This document shows positions 7,678 to 16,482 of a DNA stretch of 64,000 nucleotides, one piece after another (the stretch's first letter is position 1; each line of letters opens with the position of its first letter). The stretch comes from Ancylobacter rudongensis (GTDB lineage Bacteria > Pseudomonadota > Alphaproteobacteria > Rhizobiales > Xanthobacteraceae). A program made the translations under genes and the position numbers. The DNA is taken from assembly GCF_900100155.1 (NCBI RefSeq), contig NZ_FMTP01000004.1, forward strand, positions 372,001 through 436,000. The letters run 5' to 3'. The notes under the pieces are model-generated. The model made no database searches. It was not told where the DNA came from and worked only from the letters and a program-made list of their open reading frames with translations.

Positions 7678-9375
7678 ATGAACACCGACATACTGATCCT
7701 CGGCGGCGGATCGGCCGGGTGCGTGCTGGCCGCGCGCCTCTCCGAAGACCCGCAGCGCGGCGTCATCCTGGTGGAGGCCGGCCGCAATGTCTCGGTCGGC
7801 GACATTCCGCCCGAGGTGCGTGCGCGCTATCCCGGTCGCGCCTATCTCGACAGTTCCAACATCTGGAGCCGCCTGACCGCGCTGATGGGCGATGCGGCGC
7901 GGAATGCCGGCCGCCGGCCGCGGCGCTACGAGCAGGCCCGGATCCTCGGCGGCGGCTCGGCGATCAATGCCCTGATGGCCAATCGCGGCGCCCCCGGCGA
8001 TTATGACGAATGGGAGGAGCTCGGCGCGCAGGGGTGGAACTGGGAGTCCTGCCTGCCGGTGTTCCGTACCATGGAGGCCGACCGCGATGTCGACGGCCCG
8101 CTGCATGGCGACAGCGGCCCGCTGGTGCTGCGCCGTATCAGTGATGCGCAGATCTCGCCCTTCGTCCGCCGGGTGATGACGACGCTGGACAGGCGCGGCC
8201 ACCCGATCCGGCCCGACCAGAACGGGATTTGGGAAGACGGCACCTTTCGCGGCGTGGTGGCGGTGGATGACCACGGCGAGCGCCAGCCAACCTCGCTCGC
8301 CTATTTGACGCCGGAGGTCCGGCGCCGTCCGAACCTGACGATTCTCACCGACCATGCCGCGACCCGTCTGCTCTTCGAGGGCACCCGTGCAGTCGGTGCC
8401 GAGGTCGAGGCCGCCGGAGGCCGGCGCTTTTCCATCGCGGCGCGGCAAGTGGTGCTCGCGGCCGGGGCGATCCACTCGCCTGCGCTGCTGCTGCGCTCCG
8501 GGATCGGGCCGGCAGAGGATCTGCGCGCGCTCGGCATTCCGGTCGTGTGCGACCGGCGGGGCGTCGGCCGCAATTTGATGGAGCACCCCTCGATCGCGGT
8601 CGCGACCTGGCTGCCGCCACGCTCGCGCGAGCGCAATCTTGACGAGCACCACGAGCAGGCGATCTGGCGCTACTCCTCAGGCCTGCCCGGAACGCCGGCC
8701 GGCGACATGCACGCGGCGATCCTTTCGCGCGCGGGCTGGCACGCGGTGGGGCAGCGCACCGGCAGCCTGTTCTTCTGGGTGAACAAGTCCTATTCGCGCG
8801 GCTTCCTGTGGCTCGCCTCGGCCGATCCCCGCTGCGAGCCCGAGGTCGATTTCCGCATGCTGAGCGACGAGCGCGACCTCGTCCGCCTGAAATCGGCGTT
8901 GCGTATGGGCGCGCAGGTGCTGCTCGATCCAGGTATGGACGGTTTTCGCGACGTGGTATTTCCTGCGAGCTATACACCCCGTGTCGCCAGGATCGCGGTG
9001 CCGGGTGCCTGGAATGCGCTGCAGCGCGGCGTACTCGCCGGGATGCTGGACAGGGCCGGCCCGCTCCGCGCGGCGCTCATCCATGCCGTGGTGACGCAAG
9101 GCATCACCCTGAGCGGGCTCTTGGCCGACGACGACGCCCTCACCGATTTCGTGCGGACGAATGTCGGCGGCACCTGGCATCCCTCCGGCACCTGCCGTAT
9201 GGGGCAGGCCGACGATCCGCTGGCCGTTACCTCGCCGACCGGCGCCGTGCTGGGCGTCGAGGGCCTGCGCGTCGCGGACGCCTCGCTGATGCCGTCCATC
9301 CCGCGCGCCAACACCAACATGCCGACCGTCATGATCGCCGAGCGCATCGCCGCCTTCATCCGCGAAGGGCGCTGA
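7678..9375 (+). CDS. GMC family FAD oxidoreductase (choline/alcohol dehydrogenase-like)
   Basis: A 565-residue flavoprotein of usual GMC length. The N-terminus has the FAD-binding motif DILILGGGSAGCVLAARL, followed by the GMC signature around RILGGGSAINALMANRGAPG. The C-terminal substrate domain ends with TWHPSGTCRMG, carrying the catalytic His, and NTNMPTVMIAERIA. The ATG at 7678 lies four bases after the permease stop, so it is the last gene of the operon. Members oxidise primary alcohols such as choline to aldehydes, which fits import of an amino alcohol or quaternary amine followed by oxidation. The substrate is inferred only from context. Confidence 0.9.
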   Translation: MNTDILILGGGSAGCVLAARLSEDPQRGVILVEAGRNVSVGDIPPEVRARYPGRAYLDSSNIWSRLTALMGDAARNAGRRPRRYEQARILGGGSAINALMANRGAPGDYDEWEELGAQGWNWESCLPVFRTMEADRDVDGPLHGDSGPLVLRRISDAQISPFVRRVMTTLDRRGHPIRPDQNGIWEDGTFRGVVAVDDHGERQPTSLAYLTPEVRRRPNLTILTDHAATRLLFEGTRAVGAEVEAAGGRRFSIAARQVVLAAGAIHSPALLLRSGIGPAEDLRALGIPVVCDRRGVGRNLMEHPSIAVATWLPPRSRERNLDEHHEQAIWRYSSGLPGTPAGDMHAAILSRAGWHAVGQRTGSLFFWVNKSYSRGFLWLASADPRCEPEVDFRMLSDERDLVRLKSALRMGAQVLLDPGMDGFRDVVFPASYTPRVARIAVPGAWNALQRGVLAGMLDRAGPLRAALIHAVVTQGITLSGLLADDDALTDFVRTNVGGTWHPSGTCRMGQADDPLAVTSPTGAVLGVEGLRVADASLMPSIPRANTNMPTVMIAERIAAFIREGR

Positions 9376-9436
9376 ACCCGTCTGTCGTCTCCCCGTCGGC
9401 CTCGGCGCCTTGCACATGAGCGTTGGCCCGCGCCCG

Positions 9437-10672
9437 CTAGCGCGGCAGGAGGCCAGCACCCTGCGCGGCCTTGTCGGCGCTGGCCCGCAGCGTCGCAGCC
9501 GCCTCGGCCTGATGCAGCTCGTCCTGCACGCCCGCGCGGCGAAGGTGATAGGGCGCCCAGTCCGGCGCCGCCTCGATCGCCTTGGCGAGCGCGGCATCGG
9601 CCCCCTGAAAGTCCCGCGTGCGCAGCAGGAGTTCGGCGAGCGCGGCATGAGCGACAGCATTCTCGGGCTGGAGCGCAAGGGCCTGATCGATCAGGCTGGC
9701 CGCCTGCTTTTCCTCGCCCTTCCGCTGCAGGGCAATCTCTGCCAGTAGCGCCAGCGCCGTTGCACGCAGCGGCGGCGCGCCGGTCTCGGCCGACCCTGCG
9801 AGCAGTTCGGCCGCACGGGCCCGATCGCGCCGCGCCCTGTCGCGGCCGAAGACAAGGAGTTCGGCGAGATGGAGAGCCGCCCACTCATCGCCTGCCGTTA
9901 TCGCCGCCTCGAAATGAGCGCGCGCGGCAAGCGGGTCGGCTGGCAGGCCGAACCGACCATCCCGGTAGAACTGCCCCAGCTCGGAATCGGCAAAGCCGAT
10001 GCCCTGCGCGGCTGCCGCGAGGTAGGCGTCGATCACGGGGCGTGTATCATCGCCCTGCATGTGGGTATCGGCGAGCAGATTGGCGATCTTGCCATAGGCG
10101 GGCGCATAGCCGGCCCCCGCCGCCTTCTGGAAGAGCGCAAGGGCCTTGGCATCGTCCTGCTCCACGCCGAGACCCTCGGCATAAAAATCGGCGACATTGC
10201 TGAGGCCGACGCCGATTCCCGCCTCGGCCGCGCGGTTGTAGTGTTCCAGCGCCCGGCCGTAATCCTGGGGAACGCCAAGGCCGTGGTCGTAGAGAATGCC
10301 GATGGCGACATCGGCGAGCCGGTAGTCGCCGCTGCGGGCTTCCTCGAACAGCGCGAGCGCCTCGGTGTAGTTGCCAAGCTTCTGTTGGGCGCGCCCTAGC
10401 TGGAAGGCGAGGCGCGCATTGCCGGGATCGACGCCGCGCGCCTTACGGCAGGCCTCCTGTGCCCGTTCGCCGTCCAGGTTCTCGAAGGCGACGCCGGCAC
10501 GTCCGGCAACAGCGTCATTGGGGCTCGCCGCCAGCCTGTCGCAGTCGGCGATGGCCGGATCGGGCGTCGACCAGACGGAAGCCGAGCCGGCAATGAGCGC
10601 AAAGCCGACCAGCACGACCAGGGGGGCGACGCGCGTGTGGGCAAGAGTGCCGAGATGCATGAGTGAGGACAC
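9437..10672 (-). CDS. Tetratricopeptide/Sel1-repeat exported protein
   Basis: A 411-residue repeat protein. A hydrophobic segment at about residues 14-32 is a signal peptide or membrane anchor; the second Met (start 10660) gives a better-shaped signal. Sel1-type repeats are seen around AIGILYDHGLGVPQDYGRAL, VADFYAEGLGVEQDDAKALA and GQFYRDGRFGLPADPLAARA, and TPR-like helices follow around LIDQALALQPENAVAHAALA. Such proteins act as scaffolds or envelope-stress adaptors. It is divergent from the AraC regulator and its partner is unknown. Confidence 0.75.
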   Translation of the reverse strand: MSSLMHLGTLAHTRVAPLVVLVGFALIAGSASVWSTPDPAIADCDRLAASPNDAVAGRAGVAFENLDGERAQEACRKARGVDPGNARLAFQLGRAQQKLGNYTEALALFEEARSGDYRLADVAIGILYDHGLGVPQDYGRALEHYNRAAEAGIGVGLSNVADFYAEGLGVEQDDAKALALFQKAAGAGYAPAYGKIANLLADTHMQGDDTRPVIDAYLAAAAQGIGFADSELGQFYRDGRFGLPADPLAARAHFEAAITAGDEWAALHLAELLVFGRDRARRDRARAAELLAGSAETGAPPLRATALALLAEIALQRKGEEKQAASLIDQALALQPENAVAHAALAELLLRTRDFQGADAALAKAIEAAPDWAPYHLRRAGVQDELHQAEAAATLRASADKAAQGAGLLPR

Positions 10673-10838
10673 CTTGACCTTGGGTGATCTGAGCAGGCCT
10701 CAGCACGCTATCGAAAGAACAGTCGCAAGTGATATCGTCAGCGTCGCAGAGTGATCGCCCGGATTTGCGCAGGCGTCTCAAAACCGGATCGCCGCGCGCC
10801 GATCCGCTTGTTGGCAAGAACGAGATACCGCCGCGACG

Positions 10839-11852
10839 ATGCAGAAGACCGTTCGCTTTCATCACTTCTCGACGCAGGCTATTTCCGCAGAGGAACAGTT
10901 CGATGCCTTCCGTCTGCGGATCGACACCATGTTCGACATGGCGACGCTCCCGCCCGAGGAGAGGTCAGGCTTCGAGGGCGCCATCAGCAGCGCCAATCTG
11001 GGCACGATGCTGCTCAGTTCCATGCAGACGCGCTGTTTCAGCTTCGAGCGTCCACGCCAGCGCATCCTGCGCGACTTCCTCGATCACTTCATGCTGCGGA
11101 TCGATCTCGACCGGGCGCCCGACCGGGGCGGGCAGGCGCGGGCATTGACGGTGATCGACCTCGGCCAGCCGATTGATCGCCGGTCGACCCCCGAGCACAA
11201 TATCTCGTTGATCCTGCCGCGCCATGCCTTGGCTGGCCCGGCCCGCCAGGCGGTGGCGTCATTCCATGGCGAGAGCCTGCTCACCCCGCAGGCGCTGTTT
11301 CTCGCCGAACATGTGGTCTCGCTCATGCGCCTTGCCCAGCGCGCTGAGGGAGGGGCGACCAGTGATCTGCTGGCTCTGACGCCGCAGTTGGTCGCAGCCT
11401 GCCTTCAGCCCGGACGGGGCAGCGTCCGGCACGCGCGCGCCGAACTCGATCTCGCCTTCATGCGCAAGGCGCGCGATGTGCTGTTTGAAAACCTGCGCAA
11501 TCCGCGCCTGGACCCGGACATGCTGGCGCGGGAGATCGGCATGTCGCGGGCGAGCCTGTACCGGTTGTTCGAGCCGATCGGCGGCGTCGCGCGCGCCATT
11601 CGCGAGGCGCGCCTGCACCAGGCGATACGCGATCTACGCTCCGGAAATGCCGCCGTGGGCGCCATCGGCCACGCCTTGTGTTTTTCCAGCGAATCCCAAT
11701 TCAGCCATGCTTTCAAGGCCTATTACGGCTGTTCGCCCCGGGAGGCCCGCGCCGCCCTGGCGGAAGGGGCGCCGATCGTTGCTAGGCAACGGGCCGGCGA
11801 CGACGCCGATCCGGCGCAGCGCGTGTTCCCCGCCTGGCTGGTCTCGCTCTGA
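10839..11852 (+). CDS. AraC family transcriptional regulator
   Basis: A 337-residue regulator. Residues about 235-325 form the double helix-turn-helix of AraC proteins, with LDPDMLAREIGMSRASLYRL as the first and AIGHALCFSSESQFSHAFKA as the second, closing with YYGCSPREAR. The N-terminal 200 residues resemble the ligand domain of AraC-type regulators of the NitR/FeaR-like group. A 166-base gap separates it from the divergent TPR protein, and this is the only shared promoter region, so that gene is the nearest candidate target. Its ligand is unknown. Confidence 0.88.
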   Translation: MQKTVRFHHFSTQAISAEEQFDAFRLRIDTMFDMATLPPEERSGFEGAISSANLGTMLLSSMQTRCFSFERPRQRILRDFLDHFMLRIDLDRAPDRGGQARALTVIDLGQPIDRRSTPEHNISLILPRHALAGPARQAVASFHGESLLTPQALFLAEHVVSLMRLAQRAEGGATSDLLALTPQLVAACLQPGRGSVRHARAELDLAFMRKARDVLFENLRNPRLDPDMLAREIGMSRASLYRLFEPIGGVARAIREARLHQAIRDLRSGNAAVGAIGHALCFSSESQFSHAFKAYYGCSPREARAALAEGAPIVARQRAGDDADPAQRVFPAWLVSL

Positions 11853-12014
11853 GGTGGATGAACTGCGTGCCGCTTGCCCCCGCAGGGGCGGCGAGGACAT
11901 GGTCCGCTGCTGGAAGCTGAGCCATTTCTGCCATTTGCCGGTTCCGTCGACACGGACGGCGCCCGCGGACGGATCTGGGCTCTCCATGAGCTGGATTTTA
12001 GTTTAGTGAAGGTG

Positions 12015-12165
12015 ACCAATCCGTGTGCGCTCCGTGTGCACTCACGCGTCGAAAAATCGGAAATTGGGGCGTATCGTGGCGAAAAATCGAGTGCACACGC
12101 CGCGGCTCAACTCCTCGAAGTTACAAAATAATGCCGATAAATCAATCATTTAGATTTGCCGTGGC
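12015..12165. other. AT-rich junction at the 5' end of dusA with repeats: probable integration scar (att-like)
   Basis: The 12.0-12.17 kb stretch is clearly AT-richer than its surroundings, and the composition change continues into the first dozen codons of dusA. It holds direct repeats TCCGTGTGC at 12020-12028 and 12031-12039, direct repeats CGAAAAATCG at 12050-12059 and 12080-12089, and an inverted pair CGTGTGCACTC at 12033-12043 with its complement at 12089-12099. The 5' end of dusA is an established integration site of tyrosine-integrase elements, which rebuild the start of the gene. No integrase is present in the window, so this is read as a scar or an element edge. Confidence 0.5.
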
Positions 12166-13132
12166 CCCTATGATGGACTGGACCGACCGGCATTGCCGGG
12201 CGTTCCACCGCGTCCTGTCCGTGCGCGCGCGGCTCTATACCGAGATGGTGACGGCGAATGCGGTGATCTTTGGCGACCGCGAGCGGCTGCTCGGCTACTC
12301 CCCGCAGGAGCACCCGATCGCGGTGCAGCTCGGCGGCTCGGATCCCGAGGCGCTGGCGAAGGCGGCGGCGATCAGCGCGGAGTGGGGGTATGACGAGATC
12401 AACCTCAATGTGGGGTGCCCCTCGGACCGCGTTCAGGGTGGCAATTTCGGCGCCTGCCTGATGCGCGACCCGGCGCTGGTGGCGCGGTGCGTTGCGACGA
12501 TGAAGGCGGCGGTGGCGATCCCCGTCACCGTCAAATGCCGCCTCGGCGTCGATGAGCAGGATCCCGAGGTCGCGCTCGACGCGCTGGCCGATGCGGTGCT
12601 GGCGGCGGGGGCGGATGGTCTCATCGTCCATGCCCGCAAAGCATGGCTGGAAGGGCTGTCGCCGAAGGAGAATCGCGACATTCCCCCTCTCGACTATGAC
12701 CGGGTGCATCGGCTGAAAGCCCGGCTGCCGGATGTGCCGGTCTGCCTCAATGGCGGCATCGCCACGCTGGAGGCGGGGGAGACGCAGTTGGCGCATGTCG
12801 ATGGCGTCATGCTCGGCCGCGCCGCCTATCAGCAGCCCGAGCTGTTGCTGCGCGTCGACAGCGTGTTCTTCGGCGAGGTCGACCCGCATCCCGACGCCTT
12901 CGCCGCCGTCGCCGCTTTCGAGCCCTATGTCGCCGCCCATCTCGCGGCGGGCGGGCGGCTCCACGACATCACCCGCCACATGCTCGGCCTGTTCACGGGC
13001 CGTCCCGGTGCTCGCGCCTTTCGGCGCCATCTCGCGACCGAGGGCGTAAAGCCGGACGCCGGCCTTGATGTGCTGCGCGCCGCCGTCGACGAGGTGCGCC
13101 GGGCCGAAGAACGCCGGTCGCTTGTGGCCTGA
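12131..13132 (+). CDS. dusA: tRNA-dihydrouridine synthase A
   Basis: A 333-residue FMN enzyme that reduces uridines in the tRNA D-loop (U20 and U20a in characterised DusA). The TIM barrel starts with FRFAVAPMMDWTDRHCRAFH, followed by the conserved NLNVGCPSDRVQGGNFGACL block at 91-110 that carries the active-site Cys, and HARKAWLEGLSPKENRDIPP, which is diagnostic for DusA. The start at 12131 is preferred because upstream in-frame sequence is non-conserved and lies in the repeat-bearing junction. The first codons (PINQSF) are unusually AT-rich for this genome, in keeping with replacement of the 5' end by an integrated element. Confidence 0.93.
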   Translation: MPINQSFRFAVAPMMDWTDRHCRAFHRVLSVRARLYTEMVTANAVIFGDRERLLGYSPQEHPIAVQLGGSDPEALAKAAAISAEWGYDEINLNVGCPSDRVQGGNFGACLMRDPALVARCVATMKAAVAIPVTVKCRLGVDEQDPEVALDALADAVLAAGADGLIVHARKAWLEGLSPKENRDIPPLDYDRVHRLKARLPDVPVCLNGGIATLEAGETQLAHVDGVMLGRAAYQQPELLLRVDSVFFGEVDPHPDAFAAVAAFEPYVAAHLAAGGRLHDITRHMLGLFTGRPGARAFRRHLATEGVKPDAGLDVLRAAVDEVRRAEERRSLVA

Positions 13133-13149
13133 AACCATGCCATCACGGG

Positions 13150-14019
13150 ATGGTCGATGTGGCGGCGTGGCGTGGTGGCGTGATGATGCAGGCAATTCCT
13201 CTCGAACATCTGGTGTGGCTGTCCGGTGTGCTTCTGGTGGCCGGCCTCGCCACCGGAATCCTCGCCGGACTGTTCGGCATTGGCGGCGGTGCCATCGTGG
13301 TTCCGGTGCTCTATGAGGTGTTCGGCGCGGTGGGGGTCGACGATTCCGAGCGCATGCACCTTTCCGTGGGCACGGCGCTCGCCATCATCGTGCCGACCGC
13401 GCTGCGCTCCTATTTCGCTCATCGACGCCGTACCAAGATCGACAACTCCATCATGCGGCAATGGGCCGTGCCGCTGATCGCCGGTGTCGTGGCGGGCACC
13501 TTGCTGGCGGCGGTGTCACCGGATGTGGTGCTGAAGATCGCCTTCGTGCTGTTCGCTGCGCTGATGTCGTCGAAGCTGCTGTTCGGCCGGGATCACTGGG
13601 TTCTGGCCGATAAGCTGCCGGGGCGGCTGCCCATGGCGCTCTATGGCTTCGGCATCGGCGCCTCGGCGCCGCTGATCGGCATATCAGGCGGCGGCATCGC
13701 CACGGTGGTGCTGACCCTCTACCGGGTGCCGATCCACACCGCCATCGCCACCTCAGCCGGGCTGGGGGCGCTGATCGCGGTGCCGGGTACGATCGGCTAT
13801 ATCATCAGCGGCATCCCGCATCTGGAGGATCTGCCGCCCTTCTCGCTCGGCTACGTCTCGCTGCCGGGACTTGTGCTGGTGGGCGGCATCGCGACCCTGG
13901 CCGCACCGCTCGGCGCCCGGCTGGCGCACGGGTTCACCAAGCGCCAGCTCGAAGTCGGGTTCGGCCTCTATCTGCTCATCGTCGGCCTGCGCTTCGTGGT
14001 AGCGCTGATCGTCGAGTGA
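13150..14019 (+). CDS. TSUP (TauE/SafE) family anion transporter
   Basis: An integral membrane protein, 289 residues from the first ATG or 278 from the ATG at 13183, which starts nearer the first membrane helix and may be the real start. There are seven to eight hydrophobic segments. The family hallmark GLFGIGGGAIVVPVLYEVFG is at the N-terminus and is repeated at the half point as GIGASAPLIGISGGGIATVV. TSUP proteins move sulfite, sulfoacetate, taurine-derived or other organic anions. Neighbours give no hint of substrate. Confidence 0.85.
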   Translation: MVDVAAWRGGVMMQAIPLEHLVWLSGVLLVAGLATGILAGLFGIGGGAIVVPVLYEVFGAVGVDDSERMHLSVGTALAIIVPTALRSYFAHRRRTKIDNSIMRQWAVPLIAGVVAGTLLAAVSPDVVLKIAFVLFAALMSSKLLFGRDHWVLADKLPGRLPMALYGFGIGASAPLIGISGGGIATVVLTLYRVPIHTAIATSAGLGALIAVPGTIGYIISGIPHLEDLPPFSLGYVSLPGLVLVGGIATLAAPLGARLAHGFTKRQLEVGFGLYLLIVGLRFVVALIVE

Positions 14020-14034
14020 GGCGGGAAAGCCCCT

Positions 14035-14757
14035 CTAGTCCAACGCCTTGGCTCGCATCACCAGCTTCTCGCCGCGAATTTCGAAGCTGGCGAGGCGGGA
14101 GAGGAAGGTCATGCCCAGCAGGCTGTGCTTGAGCGTGCCGGGGCTGGCGACGAGGGCGGGGACGTCGCGTTCGTCGATCGAACCGGCGATGCCGATGCGG
14201 TCCAAAACCACTGCTGCGGCGCGGCCGCGGCCATTGGCGGTGTCGATTGGGATGTCGTAGCGCAGGAATTCCAGCGGTAGGCCCACCGCCACCGCATCTT
14301 CCGGCGTCAGAACGACGCTGGAGGCACCGGTATCGACCAGCATAGGTATTCTGTTGCCGTTCACCTCGACCCGCACGTTGAAGTCGCCGTCGCGGGCGCG
14401 GGCCACTTCGACTGCGGGGCCGTTATCGGCCAGTGGGACCGCATAGCCTGGCGCCAGTTCGGCGAGGACGCGGTAGGCGACCGCGTGCAGCTCGACCCGG
14501 TAGGTATAACCCACGGCGAGAACGGCGAAAATCACCAGCCAGAGCGCGGCGGCGCGCAGCGCTTCGCCCAGCCTGCCGGTGAAGGTGGCGAACACGCTGG
14601 CACCGACAACCATCAGCAGCGAGCCGTAAAACACAATCTGCGCCAAGTCGTTAGCGCCGAGGCCACCGACATCGCCATAGCGCGAGGCGAAGAACACCAG
14701 GCCGATGCCGCCGGCGAGGCCGATGACGACGATCCACATCAGGCGGTCGGCGTTCAT
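14035..14757 (-). CDS. Membrane-anchored retropepsin-like aspartic protease (TIGR02281 type)
   Basis: A 240-residue protein with about three N-terminal transmembrane helices (residues 7-25, 40-60, 68-86) and a C-terminal clan AA protease domain. The active-site motif is MLVDTGASSVVLT with Asp142, and the flap and second-lobe region includes VLDRIGIAGSIDERDVPALV and LLGMTFLSRL. Single-lobe retropepsins act as dimers. The start at 14757 overlaps the stop of the upstream DUF1289 gene (ATGA), so the two are translationally coupled. A longer in-frame extension upstream encodes arginine-rich shadow sequence and is rejected. Confidence 0.85.
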   Translation of the reverse strand: MNADRLMWIVVIGLAGGIGLVFFASRYGDVGGLGANDLAQIVFYGSLLMVVGASVFATFTGRLGEALRAAALWLVIFAVLAVGYTYRVELHAVAYRVLAELAPGYAVPLADNGPAVEVARARDGDFNVRVEVNGNRIPMLVDTGASSVVLTPEDAVAVGLPLEFLRYDIPIDTANGRGRAAAVVLDRIGIAGSIDERDVPALVASPGTLKHSLLGMTFLSRLASFEIRGEKLVMRAKALD

Positions 14758-14933
14758 CGCACGGCTCCCGCGCGGCGCTGGCTCAGGCGGGCCATGATGG
14801 CGCGCCGCTCGTTTTCGCCGAGCGTGGACCACGCGCCGATCTCCTCCAGGGTGCGGCCGCAGCCGAGGCAATGGCGCCCGGCTGCATCCAGTGTGCAGAC
14901 GGAAACGCAAGGTGTGGAAAGGGTTTGGGGCAT
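14754..14933 (-). CDS. DUF1289 small cysteine-rich protein
   Basis: A 59-residue protein read directly from the minus strand: it begins MPQTLSTPCVSVCTLDAAGR, continues HCLGCGRTLEEIGAW, and ends MARLSQRRAGAVR. The Cys pattern PCVxVC then HCxGCGRTxxEIxxW is the DUF1289 signature and looks like a small zinc or metal site. Its stop codon overlaps the start of the aspartic protease, an arrangement that suggests co-expression. DUF1289 proteins have no settled function. Confidence 0.85.
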   Translation of the reverse strand: MPQTLSTPCVSVCTLDAAGRHCLGCGRTLEEIGAWSTLGENERRAIMARLSQRRAGAVR

Positions 14934-15010
14934 GGATCCGGTACGCTCAGGGACGCCTGACTCTGGCGCAATTTCCTGTCGATCCGGTTAAGCGCCGGGC
15001 CGGCAGGGCG

Positions 15011-15793
15011 TCAGTGCGCGAAGATAAGCAGGCCGATCAGGAAGGCAATCTCGACCAGAATCGTCGCGGCTCCGGCGACATCGCCGGTCTGCCCGCCGAA
15101 TTGGGCGCGCGCAAGGCGAACCACCAGAAGGAACGCGACGACCCCGAACAGCGCCCCGCCGACCAGGCCGGTTGGGCCGATGAGGGGGACGATGAGAACG
15201 ATGAGGACGATGAGGCCGACGCCGAGCGCGCGCCATCGGCTCGCCCGCCCCGGCACCCCGGCGCTGCGGGCGAGGCCGTCCGCCCGGGCGAAGGGGAGGG
15301 CGGCGAGCATCCACAGCCCGGCGAGGCGGGAGACGCTGACGGCGGCGATCAGCCCGGCGGCGGCGGGCAGCGGGCCGGTTGCCAGCAGCCCCGCCAGCGC
15401 CCCGACGCGCAGGGCGAAGGCGAGGATGAGCGCGCACACGCCGAAGGCGCCGACCCGGCTGTCCTTCATGATCGCCAGCCGCTGCTCGACGCTCCAGCCG
15501 CCGAGCGCATCGGCGACATCGGCCAGCCCGTCCTCGTGCAGCGCGCCCGTCATCGCCACCAGCACGGCGACCGCCAGCGTGGCGGCGAGGAAGTCCCCCA
15601 GCCCGATCCCGGCGGCGACGATCAGCACCGACGCGCCGATCAGCCCCAGCACCGCGCCGGCCAGCGGCAGCGCCGGGCCGAGGCGGTCGAGGTCGGGCGG
15701 GCCGTCCTGCGCCGGCTCGGATGGCAGCCGCACCGGCAGCCGCGAGAGGAAGCGCAGCGCGGCCGGCACGTCGGAAATCACGGGGAGGGGCAT
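15011..15793 (-). CDS. cobS: Adenosylcobinamide-GDP ribazoletransferase (cobalamin synthase)
   Basis: A 260-residue membrane enzyme that joins adenosylcobinamide-GDP with alpha-ribazole (or its phosphate), the last steps of the nucleotide-loop pathway of B12. The conserved EDGLADVADALGG motif is at about 85-97, and there are several hydrophobic helices, including the low-complexity run VGLIVLIVLIVPLIG made by a 9-base repeat in the DNA. It lies 11 bases downstream of bluB on the same strand and opposite cobT, together forming the lower-ligand cluster. Confidence 0.93.
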   Translation of the reverse strand: MPLPVISDVPAALRFLSRLPVRLPSEPAQDGPPDLDRLGPALPLAGAVLGLIGASVLIVAAGIGLGDFLAATLAVAVLVAMTGALHEDGLADVADALGGWSVEQRLAIMKDSRVGAFGVCALILAFALRVGALAGLLATGPLPAAAGLIAAVSVSRLAGLWMLAALPFARADGLARSAGVPGRASRWRALGVGLIVLIVLIVPLIGPTGLVGGALFGVVAFLLVVRLARAQFGGQTGDVAGAATILVEIAFLIGLLIFAH

Positions 15794-15804
15794 CGGCGTT
15801 CCGT

Positions 15805-16482
15805 TCAGCGCTCAACCAGCAGCTCGGCCAGCGGCCGCCGCTGCTCCCAGCCGGCGCGCTCCAGCTCCGGCACGGCTGAGGCTTCGGCGGGGTAGCCGAT
15901 GCAGAGATAGCCGACCAGCTGCCAGTGCGCCGGCACCTCCAGCGCGCGGGCCACCGCCTGCGGGTCGAGGATCGACACCCAGCCGACGCCGATGCCCTGT
16001 GCCGCCGCCGCCAGCCACAGCGTGTGGATGGCGAGCACGGCGGAATAGGCGACGGTTTCCGGCATGGTGGTGCGGCCGAGGCCGTGGCCGGTGGCGGGAT
16101 CGGGCTCGACGAAGACGGCAAGATGTTCGGGCGCGTCATCCAGCCCGGCGAGCTTCAGCCTTGCATAGAGGCCGGCGCGTTCGGCCGGCTGCAGCGCCAG
16201 CGCGGCGGCGTTGCTGGCCTCGAAAAGGGCGCGGATGGCGGTGCGGCGGGCACCCTCGCGCACCCGTACCAGCCGCCAGGGCTGGCTGAAGCCGACGCTC
16301 GGCGCCCGGCAGGCGGCCGCCAGCAACGCGTCATACGCCGCGGCGTCGAGCGGGGTGGTGCGGAAGCAGCGGACATCGCGCCGCCAGGCGAACAGCGCGT
16401 CAAGCCCGTCGCGAAAGGCGGCGTCGAACGCCGGCGGGGTTGCCGGAAGGGCTTTGAGAGGAACGGCCATGCGGGCTTCCAT
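15805..16482 (-). CDS. bluB: 5,6-dimethylbenzimidazole synthase
   Basis: A 225-residue nitroreductase-fold FMN enzyme that fragments reduced FMN to 5,6-dimethylbenzimidazole, the lower ligand of cobalamin. Family features are FAWRRDVRCFRTTPLD near the N-terminus, APSVGFSQPWRLVRV, TMPETVAYSAVLAIHTLWLA and GIGVGWVSILDP. The second Met (16470) is an alternative start. It is co-directional with cobS and divergent from cobT, so this chromosome makes its own dimethylbenzimidazole aerobically. Confidence 0.92.
   Translation of the reverse strand: MEARMAVPLKALPATPPAFDAAFRDGLDALFAWRRDVRCFRTTPLDAAAYDALLAAACRAPSVGFSQPWRLVRVREGARRTAIRALFEASNAAALALQPAERAGLYARLKLAGLDDAPEHLAVFVEPDPATGHGLGRTTMPETVAYSAVLAIHTLWLAAAAQGIGVGWVSILDPQAVARALEVPAHWQLVGYLCIGYPAEASAVPELERAGWEQRRPLAELLVER

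Noticed and set aside
12023-12130. Longer N-terminus for DusA
   Set aside because: The extension is made of repeat-bearing junction DNA and matches nothing in the DusA family.
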